Source: Erinaceus europaeus
Taxonomy: Eukaryota > Chordata > Mammalia > Eulipotyphla > Erinaceidae
NCBI RefSeq assembly: GCF_950295315.1
Contig: NC_080168.1
Span: 70,441,254 to 70,505,253 of the forward strand
Direction of reading: 5' to 3'
DNA length: 64,000 nucleotides
Position 1 is the first letter of the stretch. Every line of letters begins with the position of its first letter. The notes beneath the pieces are model-generated. The model worked only from the letters and a program-made list of their open reading frames with translations. It made no database searches and was not told the DNA's origin. This document shows, piece by piece, positions 41,351 to 52,559 of the stretch. The position numbers and the translations under genes are program-made.

Positions 41351-41885
41351 TTAGAGCAAGGAATGCCAGAGAAAATGATTAAATGAGGGAGAACAAGGTG
41401 AAGGCCTACAGACACCCCCACAATTAATCTCAGATGTAGTCACATTCAGCCCAGTTCTTCGTTCAAGGCTCTTAGTCAAACCCACACTCAAAGTGAGACC
41501 ATGTCCACCAAGAGGAGAGATTTCTGGGGTGTACTGGGTTGCAATCTCTGGAGTGTCCCAGGGAAGGGCAATATATGTCACCAATATTCTGTGTAGTGAC
41601 TTAGGGCACTGTCCAGGACTCCTCTATTGCACTCAATGGCCCTAGCATCCTTCTAACCCCCCAACATGATGCACTGGAGAAAATGAGGTATGCAACCACA
41701 CTGCTGATAAAAGACATTGAAATGTTTGCATAAGATGGGATATGAACATCTCTGCCCAAGGAGTGTGGCTAAGCTTGCTGTCCTAGGCTGCCAAAAGTCC
41801 CTGTCCTGTGTTACACCTAAAATCCCTAGCAAAGCATCAATCTCTGCATTTCTTCATCTTAGACCATATTTTCTATTTCAAAATA
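41351..41885. other. Unassigned, probably unique DNA
   Basis: Short frames only (77 codons minus, 65 plus). Nothing recognised. Confidence 0.35.
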
Positions 41886-41887
41886 GC

Positions 41888-42045
41888 CTTGCATTCTGGG
41901 AGGCTGTACAGTGAGTAAACATTGTACTTTCAAGCAGGAGGTTCTAAATTCAATCTCCAGCATTGCATGTGACAGAGCAATGTGTTTTCTTTCTCTCACT
42001 TCTCTCTCTCTCTCCCTCTATTTTTCTCCCTCTTTAATAAATGTC
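41888..42045 (+). mobile_element. tRNA-derived SINE ('gggaggctgtacagtgag' family)
   Basis: 'tctgggaggctgtacagtgagtaaacattgtactttcaagcaggaggttctaaattcaatctccagcattgcatg', CT stretch, 'ctttaataaatg'. Confidence 0.8.
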
Positions 42046-42059
42046 TTTTTTTTTTATCT

Positions 42060-42165
42060 GAGGAAGTGACTCAGTGTGGAGTTCTGGGTTCTATTCCTAG
42101 AACTTCATGTATGGAGCCATCCTCTGGTTTCTCTCTCTCTCTCATAAGTAGATATTTATATAAAC
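42060..42165 (+). mobile_element. SINE fragment
   Basis: 'gaggaagtgactcagtgtggagttctgggttctattcctagaacttcatgtatgg' followed by a CT run. Confidence 0.55.
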
Positions 42166-42374
42166 AGCTCCCTCTTTTAAAAATAACCACTCAATCATTT
42201 CTCTATGCTGCAATATGATTTACGGCAATAGGTCAATATATATTTTCAGATTTGCAATTGCTTATAAATATTGATTTCCTTATCTGAGATAGTGTGCTAC
42301 AGTGCTCTATTTGTCACTGTGTCTATTTTATGAAACAAATGTATGTATGCTAGCATTGAAAATAAATAAATAAA

Positions 42375-42615
42375 AGCTTGGAGACCAAGCAATGGCACAG
42401 CTGGTAGAACACATGTTACCATGCACAAGGACCTGGGTTCGGAACCCCATTCCCTACCTGCAGGGTGACAGAGAAGGTCTGCCTCTCTCAATTTCTCTCT
42501 CTCTAACCAAATAAAATAGAAAGGAAAAAAAGAGGAAGGAATGACCACTGGGAGCAATGGATTTGTAGTGCCAGCCCCCCAAGCCCAAGTGATAATACTA
42601 GTGGCAATAAAAAAA
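42375..42615 (+). mobile_element. tRNA-derived SINE, long form
   Basis: 'gagaccaagcaatggcacagctggtagaacacatgttacc', 'gacctgggttcggaaccccattcc', 'atgaccactgggagcaatggatttgtagtgccagc...gataatactagtggcaat'. Confidence 0.85.
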
Positions 42616-42916
42616 ATTAAAAATTAGTTTAAAAAAACTTTCTGAAAATAAGCTTTTTTGAAATATGTGTGTGAAAATGAATTCACCGAGAACACATTCT
42701 GCAACAGCCCTCAGACTGATGTCCCAGAATCACTCACCAAATAAATAAAGAGAAAGTGATCTTAAGGGGAAAAAATGTGCTGTTATCTGACCTGAGTTAC
42801 TATTATTTGAGAGTATTTTTTGAGGAGCTGCCTATGGTCCACTTTTTTTTTAGATGAACATTTACTAAGGACAAAAGTATTTGTGAACATATGGTCTCTG
42901 TCTCTGTTTTGGATGT

Positions 42917-42918
<2 letters not shown>

Positions 42919-42958
<40 letters not shown>

Positions 42959-42962
42959 ACAA
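42919..42962. repeat. (CA)n microsatellite
   Basis: About 20 CA units. Confidence 0.92.
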
Positions 42963-43449
42963 AAACCCTTCTGGCATTTTGCTGACTTCATTTCCCTCTG
43001 AGTCACACTCCTGTGGGCTGTAAACATTAGGGTATTTTGATCAATTAGGAATAACTGAGATACTCAGAGCACAACATGACTTTCACTCTTTTCCCTGAAC
43101 GGGTAACCGGCTGCCCAGTGAGTGGTCTCCCTCGTTATTTTTACATTTCTATTTTCTGTTGACCAGTTGTGGCTGGAACAGATGGACGAAGTTGAGTTTT
43201 GTTCAACTCTAAAGCCAGTGTTGCTCAATAGTGGATTAAACACAAATTCTCTGATCCAGGCTCAGTCTCTTATCCCCTCTATAGTTGTGGCATGGATCTC
43301 ACCTCTTGGAGAGGGTGGAAGTGAGAATGTGGAGTCCATGGTTGGGCAGTTACTACAAGAGCTCCATGAGTTTGAGAGATAAATGAACTTTACAATTTTG
43401 TTCACCATTCTCAGCACTTTGTGACAAGTAACAGAAGCAACAAGTAGTT
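42963..43449. other. Unassigned, probably unique DNA
   Basis: An 86-codon plus frame (43122-43382) begins without recognisable domain or convincing context. Confidence 0.35.
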
Positions 43450-43596
43450 TTTGTTTTGTCTTGTTTTTTATTTCGTTTCATTTATTAAGGAGAGAGAGCA
43501 AACCAGAACATCTCTCTGGCACTCTGTGATGCCTGGGATCAAACTTAGGATTTCATACTTAAGAGTCCAACCCTATCTACTGCACTCTCCCCAAGT
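43450..43596 (-). mobile_element. SINE fragment, reversed
   Basis: 'catttattaaggagagagagcaaaccagaac...gcactctgtgatgcctgggatcaaacttaggatttcatac'. Confidence 0.65.
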
Positions 43597-43831
43597 CACA
43601 CAATGAGCAATCTGACAAGTGTATCCCCAGTTATTCACTTACATTTCCTTTCATTTGAAAAAATAATCAGGTCCTGATCTAGATGCAATACTAGAGAATA
43701 GAGCAGTATCAAGACAAGCATAGTCTGTACTTTCATGGAACTTAACTCTAAGTGGGAAACAACCCACTTAATAGTTAACTCTTAATAATAGTTAACTATT
43801 AACTAGTGACTTCAAGTCTCAGAAATAGCTG

Positions 43832-43991
43832 TCAACAGGGTCTCAGGTGGTTGCTCACCCAGTAGAGCACACATATTACTATGTTTGAAGAGCAGAGTTC
43901 AAGGCCCCAGTCACCACTTACATGGGGGGAAGCAGTGGAACAGTTCTTCTACTTCTTCTCCTCCTCCTCCTCCTTTTCCTCCTTCTTTTTG

Positions 43992-44025
<34 letters not shown>

Positions 44026-44410
44026 TCTTTTCTGTCTCTCACCTTCTTTTAAAAATTGGCCACCCTACTAGGGAAAGAGAGAGGCCGACTGGGAGTATGG
44101 ATCAACCAGTCAATACCCATGTTCAGCGGGGAAGCAATTACAGAAGCCAGACCTTCCATCCTCTGCATCCCACAATGACCCTGGATCCATACTCCCAGAG
44201 AGATAGAGAATGGGAAGGCTATCAGGGGAAGGGATGGGATATGGAGATCGGGTTATGGGAATTGTGCGGAATTGTACCCCTCTTATTCTATGGTTTTGTT
44301 AATGTCTCCTTTCTTAAATAAAAAAAATTTTTTAAAGTTGGCCTCCGAGGGTGGTAGAGTCATACAGACATGGAGCCCCAGCAATAACCCTGGTGACAAT
44401 ATATGAACAT
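43832..44410 (+). mobile_element. tRNA-derived SINE split by a type B L1 tail
   Basis: Left part 43832-44062: 'ggtctcaggtggttgctcacccagtagagcacacatattac', 'gttcaaggccccagtcacc' and CT-rich expansion. Right part 44338-44410: 'ggcctccgagggtggtagagtcatac...cagcaataaccctggtgacaat'. The interruption is the L1 fragment below. Confidence 0.8.
44063..44330 (+). mobile_element. Type B L1 3' end (very short) inside a SINE
   Basis: 'accctactagggaaagagagaggccgactgggagtatgg' to 'ctatggttttgttaatgtctcc' and 'aaataaaaaaaa'. Approximate duplication 'taaaaattggcc' / 'ttaaagttggcc' on either side. Only about 265 bp of 3' UTR were inserted. Confidence 0.85.
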
Positions 44411-45035
44411 GTAAGAAATATAAGGTGAATGAATAGGTTCTTGTGTGGCAGTGACTAAAGCAAAAATGTGTGAGTTGCCAGGAGGCAATCAAAGCAGTCA
44501 CCTGAGGAAGAGAACCTTCCCAGGGGAGCCCACAGGAGGTGCTAAGGCCTAGGTGGTAATGAGATCACCCATTCCAGGAGCACAGAGCTGCTCAGCAGCT
44601 TCTGAAGCCTGGGGAAATAAGACATAAGAAGAGTTGGGACTCTGGAGCCCAACACCTTAAGGCAGGCTCTTGTAAAATAGTGGGTGATCGGTAGGACTCT
44701 TGCATTATCTAAGCAATCATTTCTCTGTTCTTCCCAGCCCTTCATTTCAATGGTCATGTTCAAACTAAGTAGATTCCTACACCACAGCCAGCTGGCCTCC
44801 TGCCTGTGGGTCTAGTCCATGTCCTGACACCCACAAAATCCTTGAATGTAAAGAAGACGAAGAATATCTGTGCAAAACGTGAGAAAGTCTTCAGTGTAGA
44901 CTTAGACTATCACAAGCAATCCCACTTACTCAGATCCCCTCATGATTCCACCACCTGAAGCCCAGCAGCTCACCTAGGGAGTGCCATGAGCTCCGCTGGG
45001 CTAGCTAAGCAGGGCTTATCAAACTCATCATTAAT
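44411..45035. other. Unassigned, probably unique DNA
   Basis: Frames of 72-73 codons on the minus strand only. Nothing recognised. Confidence 0.35.
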
Positions 45036-45039
45036 TTTA

Positions 45040-45298
45040 TATCTCTTACCACCAGAATTATCACTGGGGCTCAGTGCCTGCACAACTCCTGAAAGTCATT
45101 TTTCCCTTTCCTCTAAACACAGAATGAGGGATAAAGGTAATGAGTGAGAAGAGGCTGGAGAGAAGCTGCAACACTGCTCCACAACCCATAATACTTGCCC
45201 CTTACAGTTGCTCACATATGGCTGCCCTAGGCTCAAACTCAGGTCCTTGAACATGATAGTGTGTGCACTCTACCAGGTAAATAACATACCAGCCTCAT
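45040..45298 (-). mobile_element. tRNA-derived SINE, long form
   Basis: 'ttaccaccagaattatcactggggctcagtgcctgcacaactcc', 'gctgcaacactgctccacaac', 'ggctcaaactcaggtccttgaacatg' and reversed head. Confidence 0.85.
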
Positions 45299-45615
45299 TA
45301 ATACTGTTTTGAAGCAGATAATTCTTTGCTGTGGGGCCTGACTTGTGCATCAAATGATTCCTGACTTTTACTATCTTGGCAATACTAAGATTTCACTCAC
45401 TTTGTGAGTATCAGGCGTGCCTCCCTACGTGTCCAGTGTCCCTTGAGTGACAAAGGTTAAGGAAGTCTTCCTACCCTACCCAGATCCCACAGCACCTTGC
45501 TCAATTGGACACAGAGACTTCCTCTGAAATCAGAATTCATCTGAGGCATCAGAACATTCTATCAGATAAGCTGTAAGTCTGTCTTCATCTTGAAATCCAA
45601 ACTGAAAAACTGACA
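45299..45615. other. Unassigned, probably unique DNA
   Basis: No repeat or coding signal recognised. Confidence 0.35.
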
Positions 45616-45619
45616 TCTT

Positions 45620-45653
<34 letters not shown>
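45620..45653. repeat. (CT)n microsatellite
   Basis: About 17 CT units. Confidence 0.9.
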
Positions 45654-45657
<4 letters not shown>

Positions 45658-45804
45658 ATCAGTAATCAGTTAATAACTGGATCTGAGTTTAATTGCAGAC
45701 TAAGTGGAGCAAAGTACATGATGGGTATATTTGAGGATTAAATATTAAAATATGTGTAAAGTATCCAACACATGAAAATTTGCCCACACAATGTAGTTTT
45801 GGTC

Positions 45805-45962
45805 TTAAGATGCATTTACTTAATTTTATGAGAAAGAGAACAAAAATGGAACCTCCCTGTGCTCATAAGCTGCTTAGAGAAATTCCGTGGATTGAACCTG
45901 GGACCTCTGGCCCTCAGACATGCAAGTCTTATGCTCTAATACTGGTATCTCCCATGCCCTTT
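45805..45962 (-). mobile_element. SINE fragment, reversed
   Basis: 'tggattgaacctgggacctctggccctcagacatgcaagtcttatgctctaatac', with diverged left part. Confidence 0.65.
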
Positions 45963-46084
45963 TTAAAAACTCAGTAATGCTAATGGAAGACTGGAAATAA
46001 TAGCTTGATCACTACATTCCATAGCTCTAAGTACCCTCTAGGGTCAATTTCCTGCAGTATTTCCAAATGTTTATAATGTAGTCC

Positions 46085-46265
46085 TTCCTTCTTTTTGGTA
46101 AAGTATGTTTGCATATATGTATTTTAATGAGAGAGAGGAATATATATATAGAGGGGGGGGGCAGAGACCAGAGCACTGCTTACGTCTGGTATATGGAGGT
46201 GCTGGGGATTGAATTTGGGACTTCAGAGCCTGAGGCCTAAGAATCTCTTTCACAAAACCATTACA
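46085..46265 (-). mobile_element. SINE, reversed ('ccagagcactgcttac' family)
   Basis: 'gaccagagcactgcttacgtctggtatatggaggtgctggggattgaatttgggacttcagagcctgagg'. Confidence 0.75.
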
Positions 46266-46437
46266 GAATTTACCTAACCCACCTTCTCTCTTTTGGAATG
46301 GACCAGAACAAAAGGAGCAGGGGTAAGTTGTCCACATGAGAAAAGAGAAATTCAAATGCATTTTTCTATTTCTTCAGCTCTTCTTAATACAGGCTTGAGG
46401 GAAGGATGTGAACTGTGGGAATAGAAATAAATAAATA

Positions 46438-46715
46438 GGGAGTCGGGCGGTAGCACAGAGGGTTAAGCACACATGGCGCGAAGTGCAAGGACCATCTTAA
46501 CTATCCCAGTTTGAGCTTCTGGCTCTGCAGGGGGACAGCTTCACGAGCAGTGAAGCAGGTCTGCAGGTGTCTATCTTTCTCTCCCCCTCTCTTTCTTCCC
46601 CTCCTCTCTCCATTTCTCTCTGTCCTGTCTAATAATGATGTCATCAGTAACAATAGCAATAATAAAAAAAACAATAAGGGCAACAAAAGGGAAAATAAAT
46701 AAATATTAAATAAAT
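46438..46715 (+). mobile_element. tRNA-derived SINE, erinaceid 'gggagtcgggcggtag' family
   Basis: A clean head 'gggagtcgggcggtagcacagagggttaag', 'gcgcgaagtgcaaggacc', 'gtgaagcaggtctgcaggtgtct', 'ctctccatttctctctgtcctgtc', CAA-rich part and 'aataaataaatatt'. One of the clearest copies for identifying the host. Confidence 0.93.
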
Positions 46716-47538
46716 AAATAACCCTAAAGAAAAAATGTTAGTTTTCCAGAGTTTTCCAGCAAAGAAAAGCTCTTTTTTTTTTTTAAAGGTAATCTTTTTG
46801 ACTTCATTATGGTTCAAATCAAAGCCATTCAGATTTGAACAAAGACATATCAAAATGGTTGATGAGTGAGATGGAGTCAGCACTTCCTGTGGATGCCAAC
46901 ACCTCCCTCCCAGAAGCCTGCCATCTTAACTCTGCCTTCCTGGAGGCTTAGGCAGCAATGAAGACAATTAAGTTCAGCAGTGCCTTCCATGGTAACAGAA
47001 AAGCTTCCTCATCATTGAGTTCACTGTGACACAGCAGTTGTTGGTATCTGGAGAAATCTCTAGGGAGAGAAAGCATAAACTCATCTATAAGACAGAGTTC
47101 ATCTTTCTAAAATGATGGGTGCTACAGGAGGCCCAATGCCTATATTCCTAGAAGCTTTCCAGAGCCTTTTGGCTTTTTTTTTTTTTCCTCTTCGTTGCTT
47201 GAGAATGCTGCCTTATCTTTTTGGGAGTCTCACATCACTTTCTTTGAATCCATGGAAAGTTTTCCCACAACTTCAGAATGAAGGATCAGCTCTTACAATT
47301 TTGGACACTTAACTCATGTCACCAAGCAAGGGACCTAGAGCTGAGATACTAGTTACTGTATTGAGTATCTTTCCTTTGTCAAAAGTGCCTTTATAAACTG
47401 AGGGGAGAAGGGAGGTCCCCTTGACAAACAAATACTCCATGGCTTTGTCTTTCTCTTGAGCCATGTGGTTTCTTTGTAACTGTGTGACAGGACTTACGCA
47501 CCACTATTTCACACTGCTTCTAGAAGCTTTTTTTTTAT
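46716..47538. other. Unassigned, probably unique DNA
   Basis: No repeat or coding feature recognised. A T-rich run lies at 47174-47187. Confidence 0.38.
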
Positions 47539-47539
47539 T

Positions 47540-47745
47540 TTTCAAGAGTAAGGTTGGGAGACAGCATAATGGTTCTGCAAAAGACTTTCATGCCTGAGGT
47601 TCTGAGGTCCCAAGTTTAACCTTTCATACCAACATAAACCAGAGCTGAACAGTGTTCTGGTATTTGTATGTCTGTCTTATCTGTCTGTCTGTCTGTCTTT
47701 TTCTCTTTATCACTTTTATTAAAATAAATAAATAAAGGAATAAAG
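47540..47745 (+). mobile_element. tRNA-related SINE ('gggagacagcataatgg' family)
   Basis: 'gttgggagacagcataatggttctgcaaaagactttcatgcctgagg', 'ggtcccaagtttaacc', 'ataaaccagagctgaacagtgttctgg', (CTGT)n and 'aaataaataaataaa'. Confidence 0.9.
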
Positions 47746-48690
47746 ATTAGGCCTAAACTATTTATTAACTAATAAAAATGGATCCTAGCACTCTTCTCTG
47801 CTTTGTCCTCCAGAGGTTGAAGGCATTATCATGAATATTATTGATGTGTGCATTTGTTATGTTCATGTTACCTGGAAATGGAAAATGGATGATGGGTGAG
47901 AGGACACCTTTCAATATCAGTTCACATTTTGTTACTATTACTGATAGAGTACACACACACACTTTCCTATATGAGCACTTGTTATCATTGCCAATGGTAA
48001 CAAAAGCTTTCTGTAGTTTTACATCCCATCTTTTCCCTGATAAAACTGAGGTAGACTCTTGGGAGTTCAGGAAAGCGAAGACTAAGTGGCTAAAGATTTG
48101 CAGTCTTTGAAGGTGTGGCATTCCCTCCTTGGCAACAACCACCCTGTTCCATTCTTTGGGCTTGGATGGGGTGAGAAGAGAACCTGATTGATGAGGGGCC
48201 CAGATCCCAGGGCTGAGCAGTACTGTCCAGTGAAGGTTGTACAATGGAGCCCTCCCTATCCTGTTGTGTGCTCCCCAGCTGAGATTTCTCATAGACACCT
48301 GACCTGGTGCAGCCCAGGTAATCAATCTCTTATCATTTGATTTGGTGTTGTTTCATCCTGGAGTCCCATCTTTCAGTCAGCTCACATAAAGAAACTTATA
48401 TATAAAGAACTCAAGGTAGAGTTGCTTAAGAACCTCAAGGAGCCTCCAGCTTTATACCCTTGAAAAAACTACTGGACTATGAGACTCCTTCAGGGTTCCA
48501 TAGAACCAAGTCTGGAAGCCTTGAGTCATCTTTAACCTTGCAGACGCAAAGAATCACACTGAAACCACAAAATAAAATAAATAAATAAATAGTAGTAATA
48601 ATGGCAGTATCAGTCATGAGCAAAACTGCTCTGAACAAAGGATGAACCTAAAGCAGCAGCTAAGGATGAGTTGAGTCAAGTCAGAAAGAC
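47746..48690. other. Unassigned, probably unique DNA
   Basis: Contains the 186-codon minus frame 47765-48325. It lacks a recognisable domain, and its length is within chance for a 64-kb window, so it is not called a gene. Confidence 0.38.
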
Positions 48691-48692
48691 AA

Positions 48693-48752
48693 GGAGAGAG
48701 GGAGAGAGGGAGGGAGAGAGGGAGAGAGAGAGGGAGAGAGAGAGAGAGAGCA
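48693..48752. repeat. (GA)n-rich microsatellite
   Basis: GGGAGA/GAGA units over about 60 bases. Confidence 0.9.
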
Positions 48753-49450
48753 TGTGAGCAGATCTAAATTGTCTTCTCCTGTAACTTGAATAGGCCTTGA
48801 TCTTAACATTTTTTAAATTTGCTTTTAACGGATAATGACTCCAGCCCATAGGAAGGCAGAAAAACATGAAGGATTATAGGGATACAATATGTTAAAGGTA
48901 ATTTTCAAAGGTCTCCCCTCCTTTTTTTTTCCGGCTGGTGAGGAATTACACTAAATTTCTCTAAATACAAAGTGGCTTTGAAGTAACATGCGTGGTGTGG
49001 CCATCTGTTCTGTAATGCCAGGGGCAGAACTATTATTATGCTGTCAGCAAGCCTACTTTGGGAGTTCTCTTTTCTATACGTGTCTTCTACCTATTCATAG
49101 AAAATTCTGCCTCCAAAATACTCTAGTAGGTCGCTAAAGCTAATAAAGAGGCCCATTATGCATTTTTGAAAAGTCATGCTGTTACAGAGCCTGAGAGACT
49201 GACTATATAAATGAAACATGTTCTAGAACTTTCTTTTCTTCCCTTTCCTTTTCTTTTTTTTCTTTTTACTCTTTCTTTTCTTTTTGTAACAAAAGCTCAG
49301 ATTGAAATACCTGTATTTCTGAAAGACAGCAAAGATAAATGTTTATTCTTCTAGTTAAACAGAAACCACCCAGACTGTATGTTAAGTGGCAATTTAAAAT
49401 ATCAACTATTTTATATAGTTGTTACATCATATCTTGTTCTTTTTTTTCTT
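48753..49450. other. Unassigned, probably unique DNA
   Basis: T/C-rich at 49228-49285. No coding or repeat family recognised. Confidence 0.35.
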
Positions 49451-49452
49451 TT

Positions 49453-49722
49453 CTTCTCTTTTTCTTTGCCACCATGTCTGCCACTGGGGCTCAGTATCTG
49501 CATGGCTTCACCGCTCTCTCTGCAGCCTTTTTTTTTTCTTTTTATTCCTCCAGATAGATGGTGGGAAAGAGAGAGACATACAGATACAAAAGCAGAGAGA
49601 GGAGAGGCAGGCAGCTCTACTCCACCATTTGTGAAGCTTCTCAAATGTGGTAACCTGAGGATTCAGTCTTTGTGTACAGTAACCTGTTAGTTAAACCAAG
49701 TGAACAATATGTTGGTCCCCAG
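49453..49722 (-). mobile_element. tRNA-derived SINE, long form
   Basis: 'tgccaccatgtctgccactggggctcagtatctgcatggcttcaccgctc', 'gctctactccaccatttgtgaagcttctc' and reversed head '...aagtgaacaatatgttggtccc'. Confidence 0.85.
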
Positions 49723-49737
49723 ATTGAATATTCACTT

Positions 49738-49893
49738 TTAAAATATTTTATTTTAATGAGATAGATACAAAGAGAGAGAGAACAAAGCACTGCTTATCCC
49801 TGGCCTATGGTGGGGCTGAGAATTGAACCTGGAACTTCAGAGCCTCAGTCATGAAAGGCTTTTGCATCACCATTATGCTGTCTCCTTGCCTAC
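49738..49893 (-). mobile_element. SINE, reversed ('caaagcactgcttatcc' family)
   Basis: 'atattttattttaatgagatag', 'caaagcactgcttatccctggcctatggtggggctgagaattgaacctggaacttcagagcctcagtcatg'. Confidence 0.85.
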
Positions 49894-50688
49894 AGAGTAG
49901 ATATTCTTATTTAGGGTTCAAAAATAGACCATAGATACAATATGCAGAAAACAGTAGGACTTAGGAGGGAAGAACTTTAAAGTACAGTTGTAGAATTAGG
50001 GTCCACTGCCTGGTGCCACAGAAAGTCAAATTGTCACACCACTTCTTGCAAAAACAGTGGAAACATTATTGCTGCCCAGACTGGCAGCTGGAGGCTAGCA
50101 TCTATAACTCAAATCAAACTCCAAGAAGTCTTTTATACAGGTGAGAGTGGGGGAGGGCTGGGAAGCCAGTGCTTGGATTGGGGCAGTCAATGAGGAGATA
50201 GAGGTACCCAGATCTTCCTGCCTCCAAGGTTTCTCAAAATTCCTCCTTGAACAAAGCCTGTAGTCAGTCTTAACTCTTCGTCTTCATTTCAGGAGGGAAG
50301 GGCAGCAAGAGGTAGGTGAAAATGTCTGCCCTCACATTGTCTTTCTGTTTCCAGATTGCATTTGTTGTATATTAACAGTTCTTTGGCAGAAGGCTTTCTG
50401 TTAGCAGGTCAAGACATTCCTTGTCATTGGGGGTGGGGGGGGGTGAGGCACAGTTTTGAAAGCACTGATCCTTGTTTCCATGAATATGCTTGGGTTCACA
50501 CTGAGCACTCAAAACTGAATGAGGCACACAAAACTGTACCAACAAGACCACTCCTTCAGATTGTTACCGTGGCATCCTGTTTGTATATTTCTTCGGTGAC
50601 ACTCTCTCTCTCTTCTACCACCAGAATGGTTACCCAAATGCATAGAGACTATATCTCACTTTTCTTTAAAGCCAAGCCCTTCTTTCCA
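49894..50688. other. Unassigned, probably unique DNA
   Basis: A G-rich run at 50430-50442. The 111-codon frame 50356-50691 shows no recognisable product. Confidence 0.35.
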
Positions 50689-50689
50689 T

Positions 50690-51310
50690 AGCTTGACACT
50701 GCGAATCCTTTTTGATCTGAATCTGCCTCCCAGCACTCTTCCTTTGTACCTTAAAATCCCTCACAACCCAATGAATGGGGCTCCCTGGACCCAGTTCTAA
50801 TAGGAATATGTATTGGGCTTCCTCACATCTAAACAGTGTTAGACACCAGCACCAAGGCCCAGACTTCAATTCATCTCTGACACTATCTACCCACAAAGTG
50901 CATCAATGTCTCCAGGGTAGGAGCTCAGACCCTCAAGACCACCTCCCACTTCTGGCATTGGGAGCAATCCTAGGTTGTTGCCTATGTTGCTACCCTGTGA
51001 ATCACAGGGTCTCACAAAGTACTCCTCAGGGACAATGGAGTGGCTGGAATGGCTCACAAAACTCAGTAGCCCTCTGTACTCACTAGGTCACTGATTTCCT
51101 ACAAAGACCATTATTCAAGAATAGCCAGTTGGAAGAGGTAAGGCCAGGTGTGGGGAAAGGGTGTGGAGTTCCCATTCATTCCTCAGGTGTGGCATTCTCA
51201 CCTGTCCCCTGAGTGCTCACCAATCTGTGGACTCTCTGAACCCTTCCCCTTGGAATCTCTTTGGCCACTGGTACTTGAGCTCAGCCCATTGGAGGACATC
51301 ATGCTTCCAA
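50690..51310 (-). mobile_element. Possible ancient LTR remnant
   Basis: 'gtctcacaaagtactcctcagg...ggctcacaaaactcagtagccctctgtactcactaggtcactg...atagccagttggaagagg...ctttggccactggtact' resembles the wording of old mammalian LTR families seen in reverse. I cannot assign a family with confidence. Confidence 0.3.
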
Positions 51311-51509
51311 GCGTTAGTCACTGAATATAGCTATTATAAACATTTGTGGGCAGAATTTTATGTGGACATAGCTTTTCAACTCATTTGGATAAACATCAAG
51401 GCATGTGACTTCCAGTTCATATAATCAAAAAATATGTTGGGTTTTATAGGAAATTGTAAATCTATCCTCCAAAGCAATTCTACCATTTTGTAGTTCCCTT
51501 TTTATTTAA

Positions 51510-51715
51510 CTTATTTGCTCATTAATCTATTTCAAATGAGATAGAATAATGAGTTTTATGAGAGACAGACAGAATGAGATAGAGAAAACAAAGTAGAGAG
51601 AGAGAGATTGAGGAGGAGAGATAGAGAGAGAGAGAGAGAGAGGTATGAGGTACTACTCTGGTATATGTGACCCCTGAGGGCACCCCTGAGGTGTGAGGGA
51701 GCTCCACACATATAT
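51510..51715 (-). mobile_element. Possible SINE remnant with GA-rich body
   Basis: 'gagatagaataatgag', GA repeats at 51592-51642, then 'actactctggtatatgtgacccctgagg'. Orientation is inferred from the purine-rich body. Confidence 0.4.
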
Positions 51716-51751
51716 GTATATGTAGCAGAGGAAAGAAATAAAGAAGACAAT

Positions 51752-51828
51752 TCATCCAGGAGGTGGCACAGTGACTAGAGAGTTGGACTGTCAAGCATCA
51801 GGTCCCTTGGTCAATCACCAGCATTTTG
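51752..51828 (+). mobile_element. SINE head ('ccaggaggtggcacagtg' family)
   Basis: 'catccaggaggtggcacagtgactagagagttggactgtcaagcatcaggtccc' runs into a TG microsatellite. Confidence 0.75.

Positions 51829-51891
<63 letters not shown>
51829..51891. repeat. (GT)n microsatellite
   Basis: About 31 GT units, the longest pure dinucleotide run in the window. Confidence 0.95.
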
Positions 51892-51895
<4 letters not shown>

Positions 51896-51897
51896 GG

Positions 51898-52032
51898 CTC
51901 TCTCTCCTCCTCCTCCTCCTCCTCCTCTCTCTCCTTCCCCCTTCCTTCTCTCTTTCTCCTCCTTCTCCTTCTCCTTTTTCTTCTCCTTCTCCTTCTTCTT
52001 CTACTCCTCCTCCTTCTTCTTCCTTTCTCCCT
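51898..52032. repeat. (TCC)n / CT-rich pyrimidine tract
   Basis: About 130 bases of nearly pure pyrimidine, giving Pro/Ser- and Arg/Glu-rich spurious frames. Confidence 0.92.
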
Positions 52033-52134
52033 GTTGGTACCAAATAAAAAGATCAACAACTCAAGCACCAAACCAAATAATAAAATCAACGGAGTTTTTT
52101 CTACTTTGATGAACATCCTAGAAGTAACAGTGAG

Positions 52135-52268
52135 GAGGTAGATAGAATAAAGGTTATGCAAACAGACTCTCAAGCCTGAGGCTCTGTCAAGTCCCAGGTT
52201 CAATCCCCCACGCCACCATAAGCCAGAGCTGAGCAATACTCTGGTAAAAAAAAAAAAAAAAAAAAAAA
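52135..52268 (+). mobile_element. tRNA-related SINE with target duplication
   Basis: Flanked by AGTAACAGTGAG (52123-52134) and AGTAACAATGAG (52269-52280). 'ggttatgcaaacagactctcaagcctgagg', 'gtcccaggttcaatcccc', 'ataagccagagctgagcaatactctgg' and poly(A). Confidence 0.92.
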
Positions 52269-52381
52269 AGTAACAATGAGAGGAACTTGAGAAATACTCT
52301 AGTTCACACCTTCAAACTAACCTATATGTCTACTTTCTTCAACAGGAAAAGCCTCATTAAATATCTTTAAGAACACAACTG

Positions 52382-52558
52382 AGGGCTGGTAAAATAGCTC
52401 ACTTGGATAGTGTGCTGCTTTACCGTGTTCGAGAACCAGGTTTGAACCCAGCCCCCACCACATTTGAAGGAACCCAGTGCTATGGTCTCTTTCATTCTTT
52501 CTGCCTCTGTGCCTCTATCTAGTAAAAATAAAATAAAACAAAATAAAATAAAAATCAT
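52382..52558 (+). mobile_element. SINE ('agctcacttggatagtg' family)
   Basis: 'ggctggtaaaatagctcacttggatagtgtgctgctttaccgtg', 'aggtttgaacccagcccccaccacatttgaagg' and 'aaaataaaataaaac' tail. Confidence 0.88.
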
Positions 52559-52559
52559 T

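Noticed and set aside
47765..48325. 186-codon minus-strand open frame in unique DNA
   Set aside because: A frame of this size is expected by chance about once in several windows of this length; no motif, signal peptide or splice context supports it.
51771..52236. Several overlapping 73-114 codon frames
   Set aside because: Products of the GT repeat and TCC tract.
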